This document shows, piece by piece, positions 47,165-56,326 of a stretch of 64,000 bases of DNA (position 1 is its first letter; every line of letters starts with the position of its first letter). This stretch comes from Flavihumibacter sp. ZG627. GTDB lineage: Bacteria; Bacteroidota; Bacteroidia; Chitinophagales; Chitinophagaceae. The position numbers were made by a program, and so were the translations under genes. Below the pieces are notes generated by a model. It searched no databases. It was given only the letters and a program-made list of their open reading frames with translations, and was not told where the DNA came from. The DNA is taken from the NCBI RefSeq assembly GCF_000814325.1, contig NZ_JPHF01000003.1, positions 124,001 to 188,000 on the forward strand, read 5' to 3'.

Positions 47165-47989
47165 AGCAGGGTGTGGTATATAGTTTCTTGTTTTCAGCTA
47201 ACCTTTTCCGAAAAAGTACAAAACTTTAGTTGAATATTTTAACCAGTTCCTTCAGGTAGGCAAGAACCGGATGGGGAAAAGCCAATGGTTTCACCTGTGA
47301 AATCAATTCGTTCACCAGTTGGCTCTCCTATGATAACCCCGATGCGATTAAACTTTACAGCCAGCGCGGTCATGTGGCTTGCCATTAAAGCCCATGGCCC
47401 AATAGCCAGTGGGCATTTTATGCACCCATGTTCCTTTTGTCAATTGGTTTAGCAGGCTTCCGTTGCGTATGGTCTTTGAAACAACATCGGCAAATGGTTA
47501 GCTGGTGATAAAGGATTTTGGTCAGTCCTTTCCTGCCGCAGGTTGTAATAATAATTTCCTTTTCCCAGCCATAATTTGCACTAAGGAAAAATGGAAACAG
47601 CCGCGAAAGATTTGCGTCCACATTAGCTTGATAGTCGCCAGGGATACCAGCAAATTTGCGGAAGGTTGAAACCTTCGGCAAGTTCTCCATACACGGATCG
47701 TAATTATAGGCGGATCAATTGTTTTTTGCTATCTTTAAACACCATCCCCCCCTTCTAAAACGGCTTCCGTTTCCCGAATTTTTCAAACCATTAAACAAGA
47801 ATTCTTATGCCCGAGATCATTGAGCAGGAATTAAACGACTATTGCGCTGAAAAGAATATCACTCCAGCTATAAAACTTATCGAGATGAAAGATATCAATC
47901 AAGCCTTTGGAAGGATGGATTGATATTGCCACTTTGTGATATATCCGTGGACGCCAACCTAGGGCAGATGAGTGATCATCTGCCCTTTT
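47165..47989. other. 825-nt gene-poor region with decayed coding pieces
   Basis: No intact gene. It holds the alcohol-dehydrogenase tail at 47807-47923. On the minus strand around 47226-47380 there is a frameshifted stretch reading ...VKFNRIGVIIGEPTGERIDF..., which resembles the end of an S41-type peptidase but is too short to assign. A 90-codon minus-strand frame at 47418-47690 has no recognisable content. Confidence 0.55.
47807..47923 (+). pseudogene. Remnant of a zinc-dependent alcohol dehydrogenase (C-terminal piece)
   Basis: 38 codons reading EIIEQELNDYCAEKNITPAI and then LIEMKDINQAFGRMD. This matches, from memory, the C-terminal region of YahK/AdhC-type NAD(P)-dependent alcohol dehydrogenases (DYCAEK...I-MKDINQA-DRM). 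The normal ending (KDVRYRFVIDMASL) is lost to a stop, and the N-terminal ~300 residues are missing. It starts with an ATG, but its tiny size and fit inside a larger enzyme point to decay. Confidence 0.65.
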
Positions 47990-50900
47990 TTATGCGGGAC
48001 TATATCCTTTGCTGGTTTTTTCCTTTATAAGTCTTTGCTTTTCTGCCAATGCTTTTTCTGCATCTGGTAAAGTTTTTACCAGTACCTGCCCCTTTGTATC
48101 GATTCTTCCATAACGGATCACCAACTTGTTACTACGAGTACCAACTTCCCAGAATTTATTGCTGGTAACATCGGAAAACAACCATCGTTCAAATTGAATG
48201 TCTTCAAAACCCGGCAGACCAACGGCCATTGTAGCATGTGCTTCTTCTTCCAACACTGGCACAGATAGGGCGGATGGGTCAATTGGCGTTGCCTCTGCCG
48301 CATCCATAGGTGCTTCGCGGATGATCCTCAATATCTGTGACAACACTCTCTCTTTTTGTCTTAACCAGTCCTTGGCAAAAACCTGTACATAATGCCACCC
48401 AAATGCTCGCAAGATCTCCGGCCGCTGGAAATACTGTTCAATTAAATTACTGTTGGCATAATGCCGGTCATCATCAACCAAAATTCCCAGCGTGTAAGCC
48501 GCATCTGCGGGATCAACTTTTATGGCAAGGGAACATTTGAAATCCGATTGTCCAACCTGCTCATCCACAGTATAACCATATTGCTCCAGTGACAGCTTTA
48601 GTTCACGCAGCACAACACTTGTTTCAATGCTAGCAGGGGCGTCATTTTTATTGACCACCAATCCGTCAAGAATAGATCTTGCTGCCTGCATATTTCCGCT
48701 GCTTACATTTTCTGCATAGTGCAGGAAGCGACGAAAATAATTCGCACCTTCATTATACTCATTGGTTATATCGTGATGCCGTATACTGCTCACAACAGCC
48801 ATATGTTTTTTTGCCCTGCTAAATATTACATTCAATCTTTTCTCTCCGCCTTTCTTATTAATGGGACCAAAATTCATCAACATTTTTTTCCTCGCATCAT
48901 ATCCATAGCAAACACTCATGATAATGATATCACGTTCATCGCCCTGGATATTCTCAAGGTTCTTGATGATGAGTCCCACAAACTGGTCGTCTTCTGTTCT
49001 TATATATGCTTCTTCAAGCTGCCGTTCAAAATCCTTGTCTTCCTGTGCAAGCGCTGTAAGTGCATCTTCAATGGCATGTTGTTGCTCCTGGCTGAAAGCA
49101 ACAATACCGATACTCTCTTTGGATCCTCTCTTTAACAACTCCCTCACCAGTTGGGCGATATAAGATGCTTCCTGTTGGTTGGTCCTTTTTTCATAAATAC
49201 CATTTATCTGAAAATGGAAGCTGATACTTCGGTCATATAAACGATCAACATTGGCCGCAGCCTCATTTGCCGAGGCCACTTCAATGGCTGTTTTATCATT
49301 GTGGTGGATAGTGCGGTCTGGAATGGTGAGTAGTCCGGCTTCATAAAAAGCATGGTTACTATAACTGATCAATGTTTCATAATGACTTCGGTAATGCCAG
49401 CTCAGCATTGTTCCCGGAAGTTTTCGGGTGGCCTGAACCAGCAGACTGTCGGCATCGGCACTGAGCAATTCATCCTCTTCCTCTTCAAACGATCCCAGAT
49501 CATCAGGGTCTTCCGCCTTAGCTGTAAAGAAGTTTGTTGGTGGCATCTGTTTGTCATCGCCCACAATAATTGTTTGTGCCGAACGGTATAATGCAGGTAT
49601 CCCTTCCTCAAGGGTGATCTGGCTTGCTTCATCAAAGATCACAACATCAAAGTATGCGGTATCAAGAGGGAGGCTGTCACTAACACTCAACGGACTCATA
49701 AGCCATACCGGTTTCAGATCTTTCAATACCAGCCCGCTCTCCCTTGCACTGAGTTCGCGAATACTTTTGTATCGCATGCTTTTAGCGAATTCATTCTCGA
49801 GTATTTTCCGGCCTTCGTTATAATTCTTTTTGAATTGTTTCTGTTCAGCACTGAGTTGTGTAACAGAAGTACTACTCAGTTCCATATGGTCAAAAAACCG
49901 CTGCCGTATGGAAGCACGAATAAGGTCGGCATTGCTCTTCAGTAATTGCCTGTAGAGCTGACGGATCTGTTGTACACACTGTTCAATCACCTTTACATCT
50001 GTATCTGCAAAGCCACGATGCTGCTGGTAAAACTGTTGCAGGCACTGGTGCGCTATAGCAGCCTCAGCCTGCACCGGTGAAAGCGGAACAGTGCGAAGAA
50101 ATTTCTTAACTGAATCCGGTAGCGTAGTGAATTGTTTGAGAACCGGCAACAGGTCTTGTAACTGTGCAGCATTCAGTGATATATTCTCCAGGTCATCTTC
50201 AATAGCAGCTATGGTTGATCCGGACATATCGGCATTCAAATATTGCAACTGCAGTTCCAGCTGGTGGATTGTATTGTTTAGTTTATGCAGCCTGCTTACA
50301 ATAGTATTTGCATCGGGATGCGCAAGCAGGTAATCAATTTCCTTATCTCCTTTTTTATTGCGCAGAATATCAATACCAAGCCATGTGGTTTCAATACTGT
50401 GGAGATGATAATCCTGCCTGATGCGTGTGCTTGTATCCGAAACAGCTTTGGAAAGTTCATATTCCGATTGCAGCAACTTAAGAATAGATGACAGGGAGGG
50501 CTTAACCTGGTGCTTCGAAAAATCATAGCTCTGTGCGAGCTGCTTTTTTAGTTTTCGCCAACTGCCATTGAGGAAACCAAAGAATGAATCTTCATTCTTT
50601 TCTGCGATCGGTATGGCGTTAATGGCATCCTGTTCAGAAAATTTATTAATCCAGTTTTCATTTTGTGAGCTAATGCCCACGAATTGCTTTTTAAGTTCTT
50701 CATACTCATTTATCCGGGCCTCAAAGGCTTTTGCCTCAGGAGTTGTGGCATCAACCAATGAAAGATTATTATGTTCCGCAAGCGGATAGAGCAGGATAGC
50801 ATCCTGCACGAGGTTCTTAACCTGATTCAGGTTGGCACTATGTTCAGGAGAAATGTTGCAATTACTGAGTACTGTGTTGATTTCTCCAAGCAAGTTCTTC

Positions 50901-53437
50901 GTGTGGCCGAGTACGGTATCGAGCAGGTGCATCGGTTGCTGGTGGAGGAAAACCACATCTTTCAATTTACTCAATGGGTGAGCAGCAAAAGAACCTTCAG
51001 CACCCGCCTCTTCCATAGTGCTTCCCAACTCCTGGATGGTATTGCCAAATTGTAGCCAGTCGTTATAGGAGGGAAGCAGCTCCTGCTGTTTGGCGTCAAG
51101 AGGTATAATGGATCGTTGCAGTTGGATCAATCTTTCAATAAGTTTCCTTACTTCAAGGCCGGCAGCGGTTGGTTCGGTTGTGCTTGCCTGGTGAAACTGA
51201 CGGAGCACCTGCAACTGGTCCTGCAATTTACCAAGCAATAATTGCCTGTTTGCTTTAACAGTTTTCAGATCCATCCTGTTTTTGCTGAAGTCATCGTAAG
51301 TGCTCTTCAGGCTGCGAATGAATTCCCTTTTATCACCCTGGCTGTCATGTATATAGCAGCAGAGTTCATCGAGGCCGTTTTGCTTGAGGCGATGATAGAC
51401 CACATCAAGTGCAGCGCGCTTTTCACACACAAACAATACACTCTTACCTCTTGCCACGAAATCAGCAATCAGATTGGTGATGGTCTGGCTCTTCCCCGTA
51501 CCCGGAGGGCCCTGGATGATATAGCTTTTGCCAGACCTGCTTTGTATGATGGCCCTTGTTTGGGTTGGATCAGCGGTGATCACATGGTGCCAAAGGGAAG
51601 GATCATTCGGATCAAAAGAATGATCATTGATCGGCCTGGGCTGGTTGCTGAAAAGTGATTCAAAAACATGATGCTCCACTTTATTATCGATCACATGGTT
51701 GTAATCGCGAACCAGGCTCATCTTCTTATAGTTGAAATTACCGAGTACCATATTACAGGTATCAAAATCCCAGCTATAAGGATTACTCTCACTATCGGTC
51801 ATTTCGAAGAGTGTTCTTTCGCGGGTATTGCTACCCGTGAGTTGCTGTGATCTTAAACTGATATCCTCATTAACAAGGAACTCAAGGAAGCTTGCCCGGT
51901 GTTCGATCTTATTGCGGAATATTTCCAGTCCAAGTGGTTTATAATCTTCCTGCTGGTAGCTGTAAGACATATTCCTGTATCCATCCATAGTAGAACCCTG
52001 GCGTCGTAATTTTTTCCTGTAATTACTGATAGTTTGCCTGGCTATGCTGTGCACCAGTTTTATCCTTGGTTTATCGATATAGCGTAATTGAATGCCCTGG
52101 TTGGCGGCATCGATCTGGGTCTTAAGGATCTGGTAAAAAGTATCGAGGCTCATTTCTTCCAGGTCAATAAAATCAGGGAGACTGATACCATAGAGTTCTT
52201 TCAATTGATTTGCCAGAACGGGGTTCACCTCCGCCTCGCTGTCAAGGACTTTCATAACGAAATGATCTTCCTTTATGCGTTTTACTTTCTTCAGTTCAAC
52301 AGGAACAAGCAAAAGGGGACTCTGGATTCTTTCGTTAATATCGTCCTTCAGGTTATGCCAGTTTAAAAAAGCGATCACCATTTTAAGCTGGCTGAATCCA
52401 TATTCCTGCACATCGCGCTGGCTTTCCACCCTTATCTTATCAAGCGCGGAGGGCAGGTAAGCATGGTCTTCAAAGCGCAGGTATTTATTGAGGATGATCT
52501 CCTTCATTCCGGCAACTTTTGAAGAGAGCTCACTGTTCCAGGTAAAGAGGAGATCGGCACGGATGCTCTGGTAATGCAGCACCATGGGAACGCTGCTTAC
52601 CGTAAGGTTTACAAACCGTGCATTGGGTTTATAATAAAGCAACCGGTTACGCCTGCTGTTATCAAAAAGACGGTTACGAAGTTTGCCCAAAATGAACTGG
52701 CTTCTTTCAGAGAGGTCTTTGCTGATCCATCCGGCCACGGTGCTGAGGTCGGTTTGCTTTTCGGGATCAAAGTCGCGGTAATGATGAAGCCGGTGGATTA
52801 TATCATAAAGATCGGCGGCGCGCTTCTGCCTGTCGAGTGCCGTCATTTCCGTGATAAGCGCAGAGATGGTGGGATGGATCCTTTGATTGTGGTAAACAGG
52901 ATTATTGCGGTAGCTGGCAAAGGTTTCGAGGTCATCCTTATCATGGAGATCAAGCCCAAGGGCCATACTTCCCAATACAAGTCCGAGGCAGAAAATATCA
53001 GTCATCTCATCATGATGCCCGAGTAAATGTTCAAAGCATTTGTAACCTGGAATATAGGCCGGGTTACAAAGTGGCTCGTTAATATTAAAATGCACTTCGC
53101 TATTACCAACCCTAATCTCACCATCATTGATATTTGTTTCTACGGTTTTATGACCAACAATATCAAACTTATGAGATTGCAGTTCTGCGAAAACTGCTTT
53201 TACTTTATTCAAAGCCCGTAACGGCTTATGGCAATAGGATTCGTCAACATCAATGGCATTACCGGAAATGAAAAATGAATCTTCGTGGCCAAATGGCGCC
53301 ACAAGTCCGGCTTCATGAATTGCCAGCACCTCACGGAAGAGTGGCATCACAAAAGCGATCACATCATCGGTAGCATAGATGCCCTGGTCAAATGCTGTTT
53401 CCAGGAATTTTCGAAATGGTAGTCTTTGTAATTCCAT
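47990..53437 (-). CDS. Giant DUF4011/SF1 helicase with kinase-like, nuclease-like and WGR domains
   Basis: 1815 aa. Residues ~35-220 resemble a protein-kinase C-lobe (IHEAGLVAPFGHEDSFF, then MTDIFCLGLVLGSMALG), without an obvious HRD or DFG. DUF4011 begins at ~250 (RLFDNSRRNRLLYY; SPLLLVPVEL). The SF1 (Upf1-like, COG1112-type) helicase has Walker A GPPGTGKSQT (643-652), an insertion of ~580 residues, Walker B VVIFDEASQ (1265-1273), VGDDKQMPP (1292-1300), NIQGDERDI and RLNVIFSRAKK (1534-1544). An MTES_1575/Vsr-like nuclease fold at ~1605-1710 lacks expected acidic residues. A WGR domain (~1750-1810) ends the protein. It lies 15 nt after the M48 peptidase gene. A defence or RNA-surveillance role is inferred. 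Confidence 0.85.
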   Translation of the reverse strand: MELQRLPFRKFLETAFDQGIYATDDVIAFVMPLFREVLAIHEAGLVAPFGHEDSFFISGNAIDVDESYCHKPLRALNKVKAVFAELQSHKFDIVGHKTVETNINDGEIRVGNSEVHFNINEPLCNPAYIPGYKCFEHLLGHHDEMTDIFCLGLVLGSMALGLDLHDKDDLETFASYRNNPVYHNQRIHPTISALITEMTALDRQKRAADLYDIIHRLHHYRDFDPEKQTDLSTVAGWISKDLSERSQFILGKLRNRLFDNSRRNRLLYYKPNARFVNLTVSSVPMVLHYQSIRADLLFTWNSELSSKVAGMKEIILNKYLRFEDHAYLPSALDKIRVESQRDVQEYGFSQLKMVIAFLNWHNLKDDINERIQSPLLLVPVELKKVKRIKEDHFVMKVLDSEAEVNPVLANQLKELYGISLPDFIDLEEMSLDTFYQILKTQIDAANQGIQLRYIDKPRIKLVHSIARQTISNYRKKLRRQGSTMDGYRNMSYSYQQEDYKPLGLEIFRNKIEHRASFLEFLVNEDISLRSQQLTGSNTRERTLFEMTDSESNPYSWDFDTCNMVLGNFNYKKMSLVRDYNHVIDNKVEHHVFESLFSNQPRPINDHSFDPNDPSLWHHVITADPTQTRAIIQSRSGKSYIIQGPPGTGKSQTITNLIADFVARGKSVLFVCEKRAALDVVYHRLKQNGLDELCCYIHDSQGDKREFIRSLKSTYDDFSKNRMDLKTVKANRQLLLGKLQDQLQVLRQFHQASTTEPTAAGLEVRKLIERLIQLQRSIIPLDAKQQELLPSYNDWLQFGNTIQELGSTMEEAGAEGSFAAHPLSKLKDVVFLHQQPMHLLDTVLGHTKNLLGEINTVLSNCNISPEHSANLNQVKNLVQDAILLYPLAEHNNLSLVDATTPEAKAFEARINEYEELKKQFVGISSQNENWINKFSEQDAINAIPIAEKNEDSFFGFLNGSWRKLKKQLAQSYDFSKHQVKPSLSSILKLLQSEYELSKAVSDTSTRIRQDYHLHSIETTWLGIDILRNKKGDKEIDYLLAHPDANTIVSRLHKLNNTIHQLELQLQYLNADMSGSTIAAIEDDLENISLNAAQLQDLLPVLKQFTTLPDSVKKFLRTVPLSPVQAEAAIAHQCLQQFYQQHRGFADTDVKVIEQCVQQIRQLYRQLLKSNADLIRASIRQRFFDHMELSSTSVTQLSAEQKQFKKNYNEGRKILENEFAKSMRYKSIRELSARESGLVLKDLKPVWLMSPLSVSDSLPLDTAYFDVVIFDEASQITLEEGIPALYRSAQTIIVGDDKQMPPTNFFTAKAEDPDDLGSFEEEEDELLSADADSLLVQATRKLPGTMLSWHYRSHYETLISYSNHAFYEAGLLTIPDRTIHHNDKTAIEVASANEAAANVDRLYDRSISFHFQINGIYEKRTNQQEASYIAQLVRELLKRGSKESIGIVAFSQEQQHAIEDALTALAQEDKDFERQLEEAYIRTEDDQFVGLIIKNLENIQGDERDIIIMSVCYGYDARKKMLMNFGPINKKGGEKRLNVIFSRAKKHMAVVSSIRHHDITNEYNEGANYFRRFLHYAENVSSGNMQAARSILDGLVVNKNDAPASIETSVVLRELKLSLEQYGYTVDEQVGQSDFKCSLAIKVDPADAAYTLGILVDDDRHYANSNLIEQYFQRPEILRAFGWHYVQVFAKDWLRQKERVLSQILRIIREAPMDAAEATPIDPSALSVPVLEEEAHATMAVGLPGFEDIQFERWLFSDVTSNKFWEVGTRSNKLVIRYGRIDTKGQVLVKTLPDAEKALAEKQRLIKEKTSKGYSPA

Positions 53438-53452
53438 AGCGGTACTGGATAA

Positions 53453-54664
53453 TTAATGGTAAATATGTTCACCTTCGTTTTCTTTCAGGCGGTTATATGC
53501 CATTAGTGCCTTCTCCCTGTATTGCTGCAATTTCTTATCACTGAGCTTCAATTCCTTACTCAGGATAGTATTGAACTGGTCAACGATCCTGATCTCTTCC
53601 GCAAACTGAAGCGCCCTGCCGGGTGGGATCTCTTCAAGGGAAGGGTCGGCCAAAGCGAAATCAAGGAGGAGATAGGCCAGGTATTCTTTAATACTGCTGT
53701 GATCATTACTGATTCTTTCAATGAGGGCTTCATCAATTAATACAGCATCATCCCATGAAAAATCCGAGAAGTATTGCCGGGCGAGGCTGCTCACCATTGT
53801 GGTACGAAACCAGTTTGGTTTCAGGAATAGCTGCAATATTTTCCTGGTGAGCTGGGAGAGTTCTTTCTGGCGGAAGATATCAAGCTGGTCGAGCTCACTC
53901 ATTCCTTCGATCATACTGTTGATAACAGCTTCTGCTGCATCACCTTTTTCATGCCAGTACTGCACTGCGCGGGCACGGATAAAATTTTCGGGGTGACTGA
54001 TACCAGTTGTTTTGGTATTGTTATCGGCAGAGAAAATTTCGTCGGCCTGTTTAAGATAATTTTCGGGGTTCACTTTATCGAGACCGGTAGATGTTTTCAC
54101 CAGTGAGCTGATCACCGGCCCGGTTTTCCCGAGCACCATACAGGAGCCCCTGTCGCAGAATATTTCAGTGTACAAACGGTAGAGCCTGGCTGTTTCATAA
54201 TAGGCGGGTTCACTCTGTTGGTGGTTTGCTATGGCGGTGATGATACGATCAGCCACTTCAAGCTGACCATCCTGTAGCGTAAAGAGTTTGATATGGGTTA
54301 GCTCATGTGCCAGAACAGCGAGCAACTCTTCATCATCAAGCAGCTTAATAATTGAGCCGCTGAAAACGATATGGGCTTCGTTGTTGAGATAAACAATACT
54401 TGCATTGAGTTCATCAGTATTCGCTGCCTGGTATACTGTTACCGGGAGCTGCTGCAAGCCAAGTTTATCTTTTATGATATTGACCTTGTCATATATGAAT
54501 GGCTCACTGGAAGGATCGAACTTATAGGTATTCCTGAGTAACGCTGTTTTGAACTGCTGCAGTTGCTCTTCCTTGTTGGTTGCACCGGCGAAATAATCCC
54601 ATGTCTTTTGCTGAGCTTTGAAATGGTCTTTGACCTTCTGGTGATAGGATAAGGCAGATAACAT
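53453..54664 (-). CDS. M48-type zinc metallopeptidase
   Basis: 403 aa with no signal peptide or clear membrane span, so probably cytoplasmic. The zinc site is AHELTHIKLF (HExxH at 120-124), with the third ligand Glu167 in YTEIFCDRGS. The C-terminal ~200 residues are helical and acidic, with no family I recognise. M48 enzymes usually process membrane or secreted proteins, so a soluble version is less usual. It lies 12 nt after the RimJ-type gene and 15 nt before the giant helicase gene, which suggests one functional module. Confidence 0.8.
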   Translation of the reverse strand: MLSALSYHQKVKDHFKAQQKTWDYFAGATNKEEQLQQFKTALLRNTYKFDPSSEPFIYDKVNIIKDKLGLQQLPVTVYQAANTDELNASIVYLNNEAHIVFSGSIIKLLDDEELLAVLAHELTHIKLFTLQDGQLEVADRIITAIANHQQSEPAYYETARLYRLYTEIFCDRGSCMVLGKTGPVISSLVKTSTGLDKVNPENYLKQADEIFSADNNTKTTGISHPENFIRARAVQYWHEKGDAAEAVINSMIEGMSELDQLDIFRQKELSQLTRKILQLFLKPNWFRTTMVSSLARQYFSDFSWDDAVLIDEALIERISNDHSSIKEYLAYLLLDFALADPSLEEIPPGRALQFAEEIRIVDQFNTILSKELKLSDKKLQQYREKALMAYNRLKENEGEHIYH

Positions 54665-54676
54665 ATTAGGCCTGGA

Positions 54677-55300
54677 TTATGGATGAAGGAACAAATTAAT
54701 TCCTTTCCTGTTAAATGCAAGAATTTCCATTTCTGCAAAGGAGCCGTTACTAAAATCATCCTTTCGCATTTCCCATATCAATAAGGGGTGACCGCTGGTT
54801 GCTGCCGCGCCACCCTTTGTTCTTTCAATCATTTTAAAGCCCAGCTTTGGGGGGATGGCAGCACTGGCCAGATTACTATCCGCACACTTGATGACGATCC
54901 GTGATAAGTCTTCCACCATAAACGCCACTTTCACCAATGCCCTCACGGCTTCTGTAGCATAGCCCTTACCGTGGTGAAGACTATTGATCCAGTAACCGAT
55001 CTCCCTCGAATCTGCATCCAGCCTGGTATGCAGGCCCGTTGAGCCAATCAGCGTTTTTTCATCCTTATCGAAAATGCCAAAGACAAAATCTTTTCCTTCT
55101 TCAAAATCAAGATGAAATTTTTTTAACAGAGCCTCGCGCTCGGGCATTGAAATGGGTTCTTTCACTGACCAGGGCAGCCATTGTTTTAATTCAGGGAGAC
55201 TGGCACGGATGGCCTGATCAGCCATGGCGGCATCAGCAATCCTATAGGGTCGGAGTACCAGACGGTCTGTTTCTATGCGATATGCTTTAATTGAATACAA
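54677..55300 (-). CDS. RimJ/RimL-type GNAT acetyltransferase
   Basis: 207 aa. The GNAT core contains TDRLVLRPYRIADA at the start, then REIGYWINSLHHGKGYATEAV (acetyl-CoA loop HGKGYA) and NLASAAIPPKLGFKMIER. These are typical of RimJ/RimL enzymes, which acetylate protein N-termini or small molecules. It lies 15 nt downstream of the AraC-type gene and 12 nt upstream of the M48 peptidase, so it may be cotranscribed with both. Confidence 0.87.
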   Translation of the reverse strand: MYSIKAYRIETDRLVLRPYRIADAAMADQAIRASLPELKQWLPWSVKEPISMPEREALLKKFHLDFEEGKDFVFGIFDKDEKTLIGSTGLHTRLDADSREIGYWINSLHHGKGYATEAVRALVKVAFMVEDLSRIVIKCADSNLASAAIPPKLGFKMIERTKGGAAATSGHPLLIWEMRKDDFSNGSFAEMEILAFNRKGINLFLHP

Positions 55301-55315
55301 TAGTTTGTGCTGCTT

Positions 55316-56176
55316 TTATAATGTGTTGATACGGCTGGCTTGTTGTTTGCGGAAAGCGCTTGGATTTTCTCCTGCAAACTTCCGGAAAGTACGGTTGAAA
55401 TAAGACAGATTCTCAAATCCGCTCGCATAGCAAGCTTCGGTTACTGATTGCTGTTGGAGCAGAATTTTTTTTGCCTGGTTTATCCGGTAGCGATTGATAA
55501 AATCTGTGAAGGTGAGATGGGTTGATTTTTTAAAATAGCGGCAGAACGCGGCGGTGGTAAGGTTTGACAGTTTAGCCACTTCATTAACATCGATCGGTTC
55601 CTGGTAATGTGTTTCGATATAATGGTATATACGATGAAGGCGTTGCTGCTCTTTTAATACCGATGCCTTTGCAATAGGCCTGGCCCCAAGATCAATGTAC
55701 TCTTCACTGGAAGCAAGAATTTGACAGACCTGTAATAAAGTAATAAGCTGATCAAAATGAGATAACGTACTGATCCCTTTCAGCTTTTCTCCCGCAAGTT
55801 TTTTTGTATTGCCATAAAATGCAAGTCCCGACCTTGCTCTCTCAAAAAGTGCATTCACAGCACTCATCTCCGGGAGTGAAAAAAATGCTTCTCCCAGGAA
55901 ATTCTCTTTCATCTGCACTACTACTGTTTCCACCGTAGCCTTTACGCCATAGTCGAAATTGAGATGGGGGATATCCGGACCAATAAGCGCGAGGTCACTT
56001 TCCTGGTAACGTGAAATATGATCACCTATATGCCTGATCCCGCTTTCGGCCTCTACATATACTATCTCGTATTCGCGATGGAAATGCCAGTAGAAAAGTT
56101 CATTCAGCCGGGGGGTCAGGAGAATTTTGAAGGAACTGTCCTCATCAGGTTTTATGGCTTCAAGCCGAACTTTCAT
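55316..56176 (-). CDS. AraC-family regulator with cupin N-terminus
   Basis: 286 aa. The N-terminal cupin-like half opens with FKILLTPRLNELFYWHFHREYEIVY and RHIGDHISRYQESDLALIGPDIPH. The C-terminal double HTH has LSNLTTAAFCRYFKKSTHLTF and ACYASGFENLSYFNRTFRKF. Such regulators sense sugars or other small ligands. It is divergent from the PhyH/aldo-keto reductase pair (150 nt between starts), which is its most likely target. The RimJ-M48-helicase genes follow on its own strand. Confidence 0.9.
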   Translation of the reverse strand: MKVRLEAIKPDEDSSFKILLTPRLNELFYWHFHREYEIVYVEAESGIRHIGDHISRYQESDLALIGPDIPHLNFDYGVKATVETVVVQMKENFLGEAFFSLPEMSAVNALFERARSGLAFYGNTKKLAGEKLKGISTLSHFDQLITLLQVCQILASSEEYIDLGARPIAKASVLKEQQRLHRIYHYIETHYQEPIDVNEVAKLSNLTTAAFCRYFKKSTHLTFTDFINRYRINQAKKILLQQQSVTEACYASGFENLSYFNRTFRKFAGENPSAFRKQQASRINTL

Positions 56177-56288
56177 TTAACTGGTTTTGGTACCGGTATG
56201 CATGCGCATTGATCAAATTACAATAATTATATCAATACAGTGCAAAAACCGGCCATTGGAATGGTTGAAAATGGCTTCTGAAGGAAAG

Positions 56289-56296
56289 TACTTTTG
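56289..56296 (+). promoter_or_regulatory. phyH-akr promoter, -7 element
   Basis: TACTTTTG (TAnnTTTG), 30 nt before the PhyH start codon, in the divergent region shared with the AraC-type gene. Confidence 0.55.
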
Positions 56297-56326
56297 ATCT
56301 GTATTTAACCAACTAAAAATTGCCAT

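Noticed and set aside
47418-47690. 90-codon minus-strand reading frame in the gene-poor region
   Set aside because: No recognisable domain, and the Cys-rich end (RCCFKDHTQRK) looks like chance translation. It lies among decayed coding pieces.
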